Shown in pieces: positions 9,901-19,111 of a stretch of 32,452 nucleotides of DNA. The stretch is from the NCBI RefSeq assembly GCF_000315625.1, contig NW_005434655.1:34637-67088 (forward strand), written 5' to 3'. Both the position numbers and the translations under genes were made by a program. Within the stretch, counting starts at the first letter, position 1. Every line of letters begins with the position of its first letter. This DNA is from Guillardia theta CCMP2712 (taxonomy: Eukaryota > Cryptophyceae > Pyrenomonadales > Geminigeraceae). The notes under the pieces are model-generated. The model did no database searches. It was given only the letters and a program-made list of their open reading frames with translations, and was not told where the DNA came from.

Positions 9901-12900
9901 ATGACGGGCAGTCCCACCCTCGGCTCCACCTCCCGCCCGACCACCAACCTCGCGCCCTCACCGCTCGAGCTGCGGGAGCGAAAGACCTGGTGCAGGCCCA
10001 GCACGAGCACGAAGAGCCCGTAGTTGTCGAGCTGCCCCCCAGCTCCGCAGAAGAATCGAGTCCTCACTCGCACGTCCTCCTCCGTCAGGTCGATCCCGGT
10101 CTCCACCACCAGCTCGCACAGTCTTTCCAAGGGAACCGAGCCTCCGTTGACGCGCAGAGCTTCTCGGAACGCTTCCTCCATTACCCCCTGCGCGTCTCCG
10201 ACTTTGATGGCGCTCTTCATCAGCCGCCGCTGAGCCCGCAGGCTCAGCAACGTCTGAGCAGGAGCCTTCGACTCATCGAGCTCGTGAGTCCCCTCTCCCT
10301 CTTCCTCGAACCTGCTGAACGAGAAGCCCAGCACAAGCACAGCAGGCGTCGCTTCCTCCCCGTCCTTGGTCACTCTGACGGCACCGGGAAGGGACAAGGG
10401 CAACTCAGTCAGGCCGACCTCATACATCTCCCGTAGGAGCTCTAGCGGTAGCGAGGCGGCTGCGACAACAGCCTCCTCCTCCTTCATCTTTGCGGCATCG
10501 CGAACCACCAGGTCGATCTCTCCGCCATCCTCCTTGAGGGGGAAGCGGAAAGACTCGCCCCACCAGAAGTCGCTCGTCTCCGAGATCCGCCCAGTCTCTA
10601 GCTCCAGCTCCACACCCAGCAGACTCACGAACAGCTTCCTGGGCTGCAGAGAGAACAGGTTGATCGCCCGCCTGACCTCCAGCTGGAAGAAGCTTCCCCT
10701 GCCCTCGCAGTAGGAGAAGGAAAGCTCCACCTCGCTCCTCCTACCCTGCTGCTCGTTGGCGTCTGCTGTCGCCATCACGAGCTTCCCGTCCGCATCCTCC
10801 AGCTGGAACCAGTGAGAGACGCGCTTCTCCGAGAGCAGCTGGGCCAGGGAGATGGGAACTCTGACGACTCCCAGCAGGTCAGACTTGCTCAGCCAGTCCC
10901 AGTCGTACACCTCTACCACCAACGTCTGCTCCGACCAGACCCCGCGCGTCAGGTCCTCGAACTCGAAGCTTTCCCGCCACTCCGGGCTCAACGTCTTGCG
11001 CTTGACCTGCGTCTTTTTCTTCTGTCCGTTGAGGTCCAGAGTCACGAAGGGGTCGGAGGAGCCCGAGAGGTCGGCAGCTGGGAGGTTCCTGGCTCGAACG
11101 ACTTGTACCGTCAACTTGGAGGCCACAAAGTCCTCGGCCTCCCTCACGCCCTCGCGCTCGCCTCTCCTCCTCAGCTTCGATCGCGTGTAGTCAGCGAACG
11201 AGGGCCACTGGTCGACGGTGACCCCCACGCTGTTCTTGACCTTGAGGTAGAATCGCAGCAGGTCGAGGACGTGCTTGTCCTCCGACTGTTGCGCAAACTT
11301 GTACGCCGACATGCTCTTGCAGTTGGTCGCCATGGGGTCCGCGTCTCTGCCCAGCAGGTATCTCACCACGGCTCTTCGGCGATGCTTCGCCGCAACCATG
11401 AGGGGCGTGACTCCGTCGCGGCTGCTGAAGTCGACGGAGTGGCAGGAGCTGAGAAGCTGCTTCGCCACCTCTTCTTGCCCGTTGCGAATGGCCTCTAGGA
11501 TCGCGTTCTTTCCCGTCACGCTCTCCCTCAGTATCTCCTGCCCGCACATCTTGCAGCTCAGATGTACGTAGCCATGCACATCCTGCCCCTCCTGCCCCTC
11601 CTGCCCCTCCTGCCCCTCCTGCCCCTCCTGCTCTCCTCCTTCATCTCGCAGCGTGCACCAAGCCTGCACATCGGAGATGCCAGACAAGGGGAGGGAGGAG
11701 GAGGCAAGAAGAAAGCTTCGGTCCCGAGCGGCACAGACGACCTGCAAGGAGATGCAGCAGGGAAGCAGGTGGCGGATGCCCTCGCAGGAGACGATGAGGT
11801 TGGGGGACCCCTGCCGTTGCTCCTTCGTCACCTCGTACTCGCCCACCATGACTGACTTGACGAGCAGCCTCAGGAAGACGCGAGGCGCTTGACCCTGATC
11901 AGCGCTGACAGAACCTGCTTTCTCTCCCTCCCCTTCTCCTTTCCCTTGGTCTTCTCCTCCTTCGCTCTCTCCTTCGAGAAATGCTATCAGGTCAAACAAA
12001 CTTCTGTGCAGGAACATTCGCGTCACTTTCACTTGTAGCGTTGGCTCTGCGAGGGTCATCTCTCGGATCAGGTACTCAACCACCTTGATCTTGCCTGACC
12101 GCACGGCCATGTCAAGAACCGAACTGTCATGCTTGTCTTGCACCGACATGTGTGCTCCCTGCTCTCTGAGGAACCTCACTGACAGCAACTTCCCAGCCAT
12201 GGCAGCTCGGAGCAACGCTGTCCGCCTGTGCTCGTCTCTGTCTTCCATGCTGGCGCCAGACCGCAAGGCATACTTCATCACATCGAGAGCCTCGTGCTCC
12301 GCCGCGGTCATCAACAGAGTGTCGCCCTTGACCAGTATCGTCGCAGCAGACTCGCCGACATGCTGGAGGAAGGAGGTCACGACTGACACCTTGTCCTCTC
12401 TGATGGCTGACTGCAAGACATGGTGGCAGGGGCAGGGGAGGAGGAGCATCGCCGCATGTCGCAGAGACTCTCCTTCCATCTTGTTGCGGGACAGGTCGAG
12501 ACATCGCAACTCACCGCAAGTGCTCAAGGCGACACTCAAGGCCTCCAGCCCTGCCTCCCCGATGCTGTTGTCTTGGATGATCACCGCCGTTACTCGATCC
12601 GCGTGCGTCAACCCACCAGCGATGCAGCAGACGTCCTTGTCCTCCATCGAGTTCTCCCTCAGAGCCACGACCCTCACTCCCTGGACCAGCTCCCTCAGCT
12701 CTTCCGCGTTGACCTGCAAGCCGTTGGCAAGGAGGAAGGAGACGAGAGGGTCGGCCATCAGCTCCCGCAGACTTCCTTGAGCCGACTGCTTGTCGCAGAC
12801 GGAGACGCACATGGAGTCTTGCTCAGACAGCAGCTCTCTCGGCAGCACTGCCAACATCGGAGACTCGCGAAGCAGCAGAGTCCGCTGCCTCATCCCGTGC

Positions 12901-13544
12901 ATCGCCGACGGCTCGATGGAGGAGGAGGCTGACAGCTGCACGTGCATCTTTCTTCTGATCGAGTCAAGCTTCTCTCGCGGTATCGCCACTCGTCCCTCCC
13001 CGATCTCACTCATCACCATCAACGTCTTTGCCGACAAGGTCCACGGGGGAAGCAGCGCAGCCTTCCGTCCGTCCTCTCCCTGCCTGCTTCCGGGTCGCAC
13101 CCTCCTCCCATACCCCCAGAACTGAGCTTCTGCGCGCTCCTTGTGCTTCAGCGTCAGCTCGAACTTGCTCATCGCCTTTTGGTCCTTGAGTGTCATGTGC
13201 AGCGTCTGCGGCAGCTCCAGGCTCTCCGGGCTCCTCCATTCCTCCCCGCTGCTCCATCCCTGCCCGTTCTGTCGTCCTGCTCGACTGGCGCCAGCAGAGC
13301 GAGGAAGAAAGTTCAAGGCCAACCTACGGGGCCCTCCATCTGCTGTTGACACTGCTCGCCGTAGCGTCCCTCCGAGATCTCTTGGTTCATTCCACCCAAC
13401 GCGCTTCATGCTCTTCCTACTGCCGCCTGCTGATATCTTCATGATGCCTGACCTCTCCCCTCCTCCATCCTCGCGGGTCGGGGGATACATGTCCTCAAAC
13501 ATCGCAGAAAGGTCCCTCCCTCCCTCCTTGTCTCTACCTCGCAT
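6921..13544 (-). CDS. Giant multidomain scaffold: LRR, ankyrin, C2, second LRR block, IQ motif, coiled coil (2207 aa)
   Basis: Single open frame from the ATG at 13544; a second ATG lies at 13502. Approximate order: RNI-type leucine-rich repeats 289-358; ankyrin repeats 373-495; a Cys-containing linker; ankyrin 677-770; a C2 domain 804-920 with SSDPFVTLDLNGQKKKTQ and the acidic loop DWDWLSKSDLLG; a degenerate C2-like stretch 935-1021; an EF-hand-like helical part 1110-1186; a Mib/Herc2-like strand region (GVITRVEEEAVEVMWDYSG); an RNI-type LRR block 1369-1605; an IQ motif at 1614-1638 (AAVIKLQKVFRGSRQRAREK); then charged coiled coil to the end. Two tandem tracts sit in-frame: EGQEGQ (about 11579-11633) and EREERE (about 8083-8160). 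The C2 and IQ elements suggest Ca2+/membrane and calmodulin binding, with LRR and ankyrin surfaces for partners; a cortical or cytoskeletal scaffold is inference. No ortholog recognised. Lack of introns contrasts with most neighbours. Confidence 0.85.
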   Translation of the reverse strand: MRGRDKEGGRDLSAMFEDMYPPTREDGGGERSGIMKISAGGSRKSMKRVGWNEPRDLGGTLRRAVSTADGGPRRLALNFLPRSAGASRAGRQNGQGWSSGEEWRSPESLELPQTLHMTLKDQKAMSKFELTLKHKERAEAQFWGYGRRVRPGSRQGEDGRKAALLPPWTLSAKTLMVMSEIGEGRVAIPREKLDSIRRKMHVQLSASSSIEPSAMHGMRQRTLLLRESPMLAVLPRELLSEQDSMCVSVCDKQSAQGSLRELMADPLVSFLLANGLQVNAEELRELVQGVRVVALRENSMEDKDVCCIAGGLTHADRVTAVIIQDNSIGEAGLEALSVALSTCGELRCLDLSRNKMEGESLRHAAMLLLPCPCHHVLQSAIREDKVSVVTSFLQHVGESAATILVKGDTLLMTAAEHEALDVMKYALRSGASMEDRDEHRRTALLRAAMAGKLLSVRFLREQGAHMSVQDKHDSSVLDMAVRSGKIKVVEYLIREMTLAEPTLQVKVTRMFLHRSLFDLIAFLEGESEGGEDQGKGEGEGEKAGSVSADQGQAPRVFLRLLVKSVMVGEYEVTKEQRQGSPNLIVSCEGIRHLLPCCISLQVVCAARDRSFLLASSSLPLSGISDVQAWCTLRDEGGEQEGQEGQEGQEGQEGQDVHGYVHLSCKMCGQEILRESVTGKNAILEAIRNGQEEVAKQLLSSCHSVDFSSRDGVTPLMVAAKHRRRAVVRYLLGRDADPMATNCKSMSAYKFAQQSEDKHVLDLLRFYLKVKNSVGVTVDQWPSFADYTRSKLRRRGEREGVREAEDFVASKLTVQVVRARNLPAADLSGSSDPFVTLDLNGQKKKTQVKRKTLSPEWRESFEFEDLTRGVWSEQTLVVEVYDWDWLSKSDLLGVVRVPISLAQLLSEKRVSHWFQLEDADGKLVMATADANEQQGRRSEVELSFSYCEGRGSFFQLEVRRAINLFSLQPRKLFVSLLGVELELETGRISETSDFWWGESFRFPLKEDGGEIDLVVRDAAKMKEEEAVVAAASLPLELLREMYEVGLTELPLSLPGAVRVTKDGEEATPAVLVLGFSFSRFEEEGEGTHELDESKAPAQTLLSLRAQRRLMKSAIKVGDAQGVMEEAFREALRVNGGSVPLERLCELVVETGIDLTEEDVRVRTRFFCGAGGQLDNYGLFVLVLGLHQVFRSRSSSGEGARLVVGREVEPRVGLPVIVREEGEELEQLLAKTLSGPGVITRVEEEAVEVMWDYSGATSTFSSSSSPGSESSIALLSVWSPSKEEVAELKRFVNAHVHAREGQMVRRSGGAKGSRGQVMEVKHGADEASSSCSVVWEDSKTVEECRIGKDGEFELILDSKPSSIASSDLSHLQQEHVVNKLTRLVLDGNHLGDVGATALGAMLSRNQSLSLLSLCDNWIGPEGSTALAEGMKGNEGIETLRLNGNVIGNQGMPAFLDLLGSSPSSRLSCLELSGNAIGQAGVRVLARALVDNSRLTRLDLSHNLLGADGAAYLRKGLERSVGLRELLLDRNMLGDSGFMQVALAFSQGMKGAMNRSLTLLSVAGNNISDKGVMHMRDMLGRECKLSIIELEGNEVSPAALALLHEKLAVNAEAQQLEAAVIKLQKVFRGSRQRAREKRRRRRKSQRSLAPPPPPPPRSLIRQVSDALLKAARAGTSRKDVTALAPPTASTPYDWEDNQTMERMEALGMMAMQQHAMLKAAMSASDVEEEELKRMMEEYKTTYEAFSVMIDNATSYLDLETSHIDDIIQEASLLGDDDEDAERMALAGDERQEARAEEKEREEREEREEREEREEREEQEEREDGRKAGGEVKEEGELDEHADMVLTSVKLHVYNVGNAVLEEQLAAEQLARDAGMRVLEATEKYMKMEEHLRRVIESEDTSDQDVLLALDALQAAKEEAARVVQEAEVAEKSAELVLSSTALADVEAQEREIALALSTMPSSSQQPRRAEEEEEEEEEMQGGDKGFSDGAHAQHKEDGVEEWLEGRTRQEELIADDWQGERRRAEHERWIRGQRVDENVHEKDAYEQPWQRSEEQKHRFNFLNVQEEEEDEEEEEVMMVEEQEEQEKQKFLAMAESANHLVNFHHQIRRMLEVKEVDHAEVERSLQEFVRAKEEAMTYFDDMYKSVEHEIEDVLRELQENGISAQDLNENDRGAQGEDEQEMARRAAEEARRMVQGWKESAEQELMAARQ
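8083..8160 (-). repeat. In-frame CTCCTCCCG minisatellite
   Basis: About eight copies of a 9-nt unit encode repeated Glu-Arg-Glu triplets in the coiled-coil tail of the giant scaffold. The unit length keeps the frame. Confidence 0.8.
11579..11633 (-). repeat. In-frame CTCCTGCCC minisatellite
   Basis: About six copies of a 9-nt unit encode repeated Glu-Gly-Gln in the linker between the two ankyrin blocks of the giant scaffold. Copies are nearly identical, so it was expanded recently. Confidence 0.8.
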
Positions 13545-13897
13545 CTCAGGTCTTGAGTTCCTCTTGCTTCAATACCTTCTGCCTATCCCCTGACTCCCCT
13601 CTCTGCTGCCACTCCTCCTCCTCCTCCTCCTCCTCCTCCTCCTCCTCCTCCTCCTCCTCCTCGCTCGCCTCCCACTCTCCCACTCATGTTCCTGCCATGC
13701 CCAAAGTGGCTACCGTTGGTCCTCATACAGCACAATGGTGGGCTACTGGCTGAGGCGAGCTTGGACTACTGCATGAAACCCTCACTGATAGGACTGAGCC
13801 TTTACTCTGAGATGACGTGAGTGCTGGGAAACGTGAAATCTGTTGGCCATGACTGTGTTGAGTCGGTTCAGTCAGGATCGAGTGAGTTTACTGACAC
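13545..13897 (-). promoter_or_regulatory. Intergenic region upstream of the giant scaffold gene, with (TCC)n
   Basis: 353 nt between the start of the scaffold gene and the stop of the ARMT1-like gene; both genes run leftward. A perfect TCC array of about 17 units spans about 13612-13662 (GGA on the transcribed strand) and would lie in the promoter or 5' UTR of the scaffold gene. No TATA-like element recognised. Confidence 0.4.
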
Positions 13898-15580
13898 TTA
13901 GCGCATCATGCCTTGCATACGTTGGATGGAAGCTTCTTCATCCATGTTGATGCGAATCAACGAGTCGCTGACTTGAAGGTCATAGAGAATGGGAGGAAGG
14001 CAGAACTGGATCATCCCGTACTCTCCGTTCACCATCCAAGAGGGAGATGCCTTGCTCAGCCTTTCAGAAGCTTCGTCATCTACCCCGATGGCGAGCGGGG
14101 CTTTGCAGGTGCGGAGAGCCGTGACTGAGCAGGGGAAGTAGCTAATGATGTCTTGAAAGAGCTCGTTGGTGTTCCACGTCCGATCTCCCAACAACTTGCG
14201 GTACATCAAGTCGCCCTGAAGGAGCGTCAGCGACGCCTCTCGATCGCGCCTGACGTACCTTGCAGATGACGAGATCGACATCTGCCAGGGAGTCGCGAAC
14301 ATTCAGGGGCATCTCCCACATGGGCTTGGGGGAAGCTAGGAAGAAATTGAGGTCTCCGTCGCCCTGTAGGCGTATCCTGCCATCCTGAATGTACTGCAGC
14401 AAGTCCGCGGCAACCTGCGACACGCCTTACACGCCTCACTCTCTCACACGCCCGCATGATTGCCGACCTGTTGCTGGTTAGCATTGGAGCTCAGCCTGAG
14501 CGTCTCTATCGTGGCATGAACGTCTGCCACCGTGGCGTCGGAGACGAAGAAGGGATAGGGCTTCAGCTGCAGTACGACAGTGGAAGAGGGCTTCGAGGAG
14601 ACCAGGTAGTGGGCAAGGGCCAAGTCAGACACGAGCTCCATTCCGGAGTTGTCGTTGAAGATGTGAATGACAGGCACTTGCTTGCGGTCCAGTATGAGGA
14701 ACGAGAGGCTCGAGTCGTCGACTATGAGCCTCGACTGCTCCACGTCGGAAATTCCCTTGGACGACATGTCTTGCACGGTGAACAGGCTGCTGTCCCCCTG
14801 ATTCCCCCACAGCGACATGTGCAGGAGCGACTTGAAGTCCTGGAACGACCACTTGCCCTTGGCCTGCATGCAAGTCTGCATCCTGACGTCTACCTGAGGC
14901 AGCGCCTGCTCCAGCGCCTCCTTCTTCTCCGCCGCGAACACGTCAAAGCCATATCCCTTGGTGCCCGGCTTGAAGTATCCCGTCGCTTCCAGCAGTCTGT
15001 GGTAGACGTATGTCTCGGAGACGTACCAGGGGAGCTCGTTCCTAGCAGGCGTCAGACCAGGCAGAGGAAGGAGGAGCAGACCAAGTGGCTCCGCGGGACA
15101 GGTACTTGCTGAGGTACTCGTTCCATTCCTCGAACCTCGGACAGTGAGTGAGAGGTGAGATCTGCTTGTTGCTTCGCATCTCGTCGGCTATCGCGCCTTG
15201 CATCCACCCGTCAGCATAGAGAACGAGGCAGGCAGGCATGGCAAGCATGGCAGGTTGGAAGGAGGGAGGGAGGACGTACTGATTGCTTCGAGGCACTCCT
15301 TAGGCAGAGAGTTCTCGTTGTATTTCACCGTTCTTCCGAGAATCTTGGTTGGAACTCGATCTGTCATCGTATCGCGTACGAACGGATCTGAAATATCCAG
15401 CGGGTACGGGAGCGAGATGTCTAAACTCCCTTCCGATCTGTCATCATTCACGAGACGGTCAGCGATGAGGATGGGTCATGGAGAGTTTTGAAAGTCATGG
15501 AAGCAGAACGAGAGGGGAAGGCAGAGAGCCTACCTTTCTACTGATCCTGCACATCCGGAGCCAGTCGGGAAGATAGACAT
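13898..15580 (-). CDS. ARMT1: Damage-control phosphatase, ARMT1/DUF89 family
   Basis: Six exons: 15580-15534, 15437-15280, 15196-15106, 15041-14468, 14414-14259 and 14215-13898. All introns are GT-AG, the frame is kept throughout, and the result is 447 residues (family members are about 440-470). Landmarks: YNENSLPKECLEA, ADEMRSN...EEWNEYLSK, ELPWYVSETYVYHRLLEATGYF and GYGFDVFAAEK. Then LWGNQGD, the signature DNSGMELVSDLALA (D229-N230) and PFFVSD (D267), GDLMYRKLLGDRTW (343-356) and RTCKA. The D-N pair and the Asp 38 residues later have the spacing of the metal ligands in the family. The family is a metal-dependent phosphatase acting on phosphorylated sugars such as fructose-1-phosphate; a methyltransferase activity was also proposed for the human member. 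No targeting signal, so cytosolic. The first exon (16 codons) is the least certain part. Confidence 0.88.
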
Positions 15581-16384
15581 CGACCCCTGTCCTGCTCCAG
15601 CCCTCTCTTTCACTTGTCGCTCTGCATGGCAAGGTGACTGCTGGAAAGTTGCAAGACACGAGAATCTTGCTGCACAACCACCTCCCATCCCACCACCTAG
15701 AAACCAAGTCTCAAGTCTCTCACGTACTTCTGCATGGCAAGGAGGAGGAGCGGGGGCGCAACGATGAGATGTGGAAGGAGGAGGGACGGAGAACATGAGA
15801 GCTCGATGCTGGGAGGAACGCCATCGCCTCATCCGCCATCATCGCCCCCATCCCTACCATCGCCAACCATTTCCACATGTGAACCATCTTCTTCTTGACT
15901 ACCCTACCCCTGTGGATTTGCAGGAAATTTATAATAACCCACCCTTGGTAGAACTGAAATCTAGGCTAGGATACACCCCTTCAACACGAATAAACTACCA
16001 CCCCACCTACCCTTCATAACAAAATTCTGGCCCTCATCCCCTGACACTCATCTCCCACATACTACCTACTTGCCCTCATCCCCACACTTGCCCCTGCCCG
16101 CCTCAGTGGCTGCCCCTCATCCCTCCGCGTGCACCGGAAATAGAGCAATGTCCAGATAGCGAGCGCGGCGGCAGGCTGGAGGAGACAAGGGTGACGACGA
16201 TGTTGGAGAACGCCATGAAGAGCTGAGAGAGACAGAGAGAAGAAGAGGAAAGAGAGAGAAGGAAGGAAAAGAGGAGGAAGAGCATCAACAGCTAGCGCGC
16301 TCTGCCGATCGAATCGCTGTCCCTTCGTCGTATGGTTCTTGTAGGACTCTGAGGAGGCTAAGGACTCGAGCAGCTTGCTACAAG
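15581..16384. promoter_or_regulatory. Divergent promoter region between the ARMT1-like gene and the type II membrane protein gene
   Basis: 804 nt with no gene I can support. The centre (about 15890-16020) is AT-richer, with CTACCCC, CCACCCTTGG, ACACCCC and CTACCACCCC words and a TTTATAATAA stretch. It is one of four spacers in the window with this vocabulary. The part nearest the plus-strand gene has an AGAGAG-rich purine run (about 16220-16285). Both genes must start transcription from within this region. Confidence 0.4.
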
Positions 16385-18064
16385 ATGGGAGCATTGCGCA
16401 TCGCGGCGACTCTGTTTCTGGGTGTTGCCCTTGTCATGGTCACTGTTCATCACTTGCAAAGTACCGATCGACGGGCTGAGCTGGGATGGCGATCGGAGGT
16501 ATGAGAAATGTGGCCATGTTGTATTTGTACTGAGGGGGAGCAGGTGACGCCGATGGAGGTTGACCGCCAGGTGGCTATGGTGCCTTCTCAGGACGTGACG
16601 TTTGTCGTGCGCAACGCTGATCCGAGGGTTGCCGAGAGCATCGGCGAACTTTTCGACCAAGGATATGTGAACGAAAGGGAGGCGCCGGAGTCTGTTTCAT
16701 ACGAGCTACCAGTCAGCTCGAACAGCGTAATCCTTCAAGAGCCTGTGACGCCGATCGCAGCAGAGCAAGAGACTCTCCTGCCTCCTGCCACTGCACCAGT
16801 GTCGGTACAGCAGCCCACCTTTGAAGTCTCCGGCGAGCTGGAGCCTGTTGGTTCTGTTGCTGTCCAAGATGGGGAGAGGAGGAGGAGTGCGGGGGGAGTG
16901 CAGCTAGGCGAGCATGCAGCCAAGGTGAAACTTGATGCTCTTGCGCGCATCATCGATCGGAGTGAGAAACTGTCGAAAAAGAACGAAGTGAAGGAGGAGG
17001 AGGAGGAGGAGGAGGAGAGCAGCGGAGGGCGGGAGAAAATGCAGCAGATGGTCGAAGAGAACAAGAAATCCCTTAAGGATCTCAGCATTGCCATGGAGCG
17101 GCAGAAGCTTGTCAATGCAGGAGACTACAAGCTCCTCTACCTGAAACTTCAGCGGGTTCGGGAGGCTCTTCACGCTCTTCAGCTGTCCTCCACTTCTGCG
17201 ACTTCGCAGCTGAAGCGGGAGCTGCTGCATGCTCAAGCTCTCATCTCGAGAGGAAAGTCGATGCTCGTTCAGCGTCAGCAGCGTCAGCAGCCAGCGCGAC
17301 AGCCTGCAGAGCCCCTGGCTGCTGACGTCACCCCCGAGTGCGCCAAGGCTCAAGTCTTCTGCTCTCCTCCTTCAGCCGCGCAGGAAGCCGCGAGGCGAGA
17401 GGGAGGCGGAGCGTGGAGGAGGCTGGGTGGCTTGAAAGCTGTCAGTGACGACGGGGGGGAGGAAGGATCGCGGGAGGAGAGGAGGGGGCAGGACCAAGAT
17501 CCTGAGACCCTGTTCTCGGGGTATCACCTAGCAGGAGGTAGGCATCCGGGTCAAGACCTGAACAAGGCAAGGGAGCAGTTCCTCCTTCACAGCATGAGGC
17601 CGTCGAGGAGGAGTCAAGACCCCCTGGCCCAGCGCAGGATCGCCATATCCCAGTCGCTGCTGCGAACAGCTGAGGGAGGAGCCGGGGAGTCGCAAGCAGA
17701 GAACGAGGGGCGACCGAGAAGGGGAGACGCTGGTTCCTTAGCACGGAACGTGGGAGGGTTAGGAGGAAGACGGGGAGAGGAGGGCAGGAGAGAGGGAGGA
17801 GGAGAAGCGGGGGGGGGAAGCAGAGGGCAGGAGAGCTGGAAGGTGGAGCGAGTCGGCAGGCAGTCGAGCAGCGAGAGGCTTTCAACGTGCAATGGCGGAG
17901 AAGAAAGAGGTGAGGAAGAGGACGAGGAGAAGAAAGACGAGCAAGGGGTCGCGGGAGCGATGAGGGAGAAGCGGGTTGGAAGGGGGACAACAAGCGAACT
18001 TGACCTGGAGGAGGAGGAGGAGGAGGAGGAGGAGGAGGAGGACGGAGTGAGCGAGTTGGTCTGA
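16385..18064 (+). CDS. Predicted type II membrane protein with coiled-coil and acidic tail
   Basis: Two exons, 16385-16498 and 16544-18064, joined by a 45-nt phase-0 GT-AG intron (GTATGAG to GGAGCAG); 544 residues. Exon 1 encodes MGALRIAATLFLGVALVMVTVHHLQ, one hydrophobic helix right after the start without an obvious cleavage site: a signal anchor. The rest has no other membrane segment. It includes a Pro/Val-rich part, a helical region (about residues 135-260: KLDALARIIDRSEKLSKK, EENKKSLKDLSIAMERQK, LYLKLQRVREALHALQL), and a long low-complexity Gly/Arg/Glu part ending in a poly-Glu run. Single-pass with a lumenal coiled coil suggests a Golgi or ER structural protein. No family recognised. 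The low-complexity last third could be partly intronic or UTR, but the frame is open throughout. Confidence 0.65.
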
Positions 18065-18466
18065 CGAGCTGAGCAGGAGCCATACAAGTATGCCATGACA
18101 GGGCGAGTATTCGAGCACTTCATGCATAACCCGAACCCCCGCCAGCTCAGCACCAGCTGGGATCAGCAGCGCAAGGGCGCGCGGCAGCACGCGGAGGTGA
18201 GAAGTGGGGGAGGAAAGAGCAGAGCTGAGGGATTATGCAGACACCGCGCGGGTACCTGGGGTCAGGCCGGAGCTTCGGATGAGAAGAGGAGGAGGAGGAG
18301 GAGTCCACTAAGGTTAAGAGGAGGAGGAGGAGGAGGAAGAGTGCACTAAGGTTAAGAGGAGAAGGAGGAGGAGGAGGAGGAGGAAGACGGGTTCACGTTA
18401 TGTGAGATGTTATAATGTAATGTGTCAAGATGAGTGTACCACTCCTCATCATCATCTTTTCCTCCT
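18065..18466. other. Shared 3' region of two convergent genes, with GGA runs and a short duplication
   Basis: 402 nt between the stops of the type II membrane protein (plus) and the ten-exon coiled-coil protein (minus). It holds GGA microsatellites (about 18287-18390) interrupted by two copies of CACTAAGGTTAAGAGGAG, at 18306-18323 and 18341-18358. No gene seen; probably 3' UTRs and terminators of both genes. Confidence 0.5.
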
Positions 18467-19075
18467 CTACATCTTCTGCTTCTCCGAAGATCCTGATCCC
18501 GGTCGACTTCCTCCCCTCGTCCCTGAGTTCGGCCTGCTGCCTCGCCGGAAGGAGGAGGAGGAGGTTGGGCGAGACTCTGACGGAGGGTTCGGTACCAGCA
18601 GCTCCCTCACTCTTCCTCCTCCGTCAGGCACTGAAGCATGTGACCTGAGACTGTCCTCCCTGCTCTCCTCCTCCCCCTCTGCCTCCTCCATCGCAGATAG
18701 GAGGAGCTCTCGGACCTGCTGCCTGCCTGCCATCCCTCGTGCTCGAGCTTGAATCTTCACCGCTGCTGCTGCTCTCCGCGCGTCCTCCTCCTCCTCTGCG
18801 TTGGAGCGGTGTGACGTCTCCTCCTCTCCTCCCCCCTCCTTCCCGTCCACTCCTTTTCCCTCCTCCTGCTGATCAGACAGAACTGATATGCTGGCGAGCA
18901 AACGACTTCCCTCCTCCTCCCCGACGCTCCTCCCTCCTCCCTCCTTCTCCTCCTCCATGTCCCCGTCAACGCTGAGCAGGAAGGTCGAGTCATAGTTGGC
19001 GCTGCCGTCGCCCTCGTTGGAGTCTGGACTGATGGCTCCGTCCCCCCGGTCAAGGAACTGAGCATCCTCCTCATC

Positions 19076-19111
<36 letters not shown>

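Noticed and set aside
10812-11498. 228-codon plus-strand frame antisense to the C2/ankyrin part of the giant scaffold gene
   Set aside because: It is the complement of a domain-bearing frame; its own translation has no family features.
16062-16394. 110-codon minus-strand frame between the ARMT1-like and type II membrane protein genes
   Set aside because: It overlaps the start of the well-supported plus-strand exon 1, lacks domains, and its Leu/Ser/Phe-rich translation reflects the complement of an AGAGAG run.
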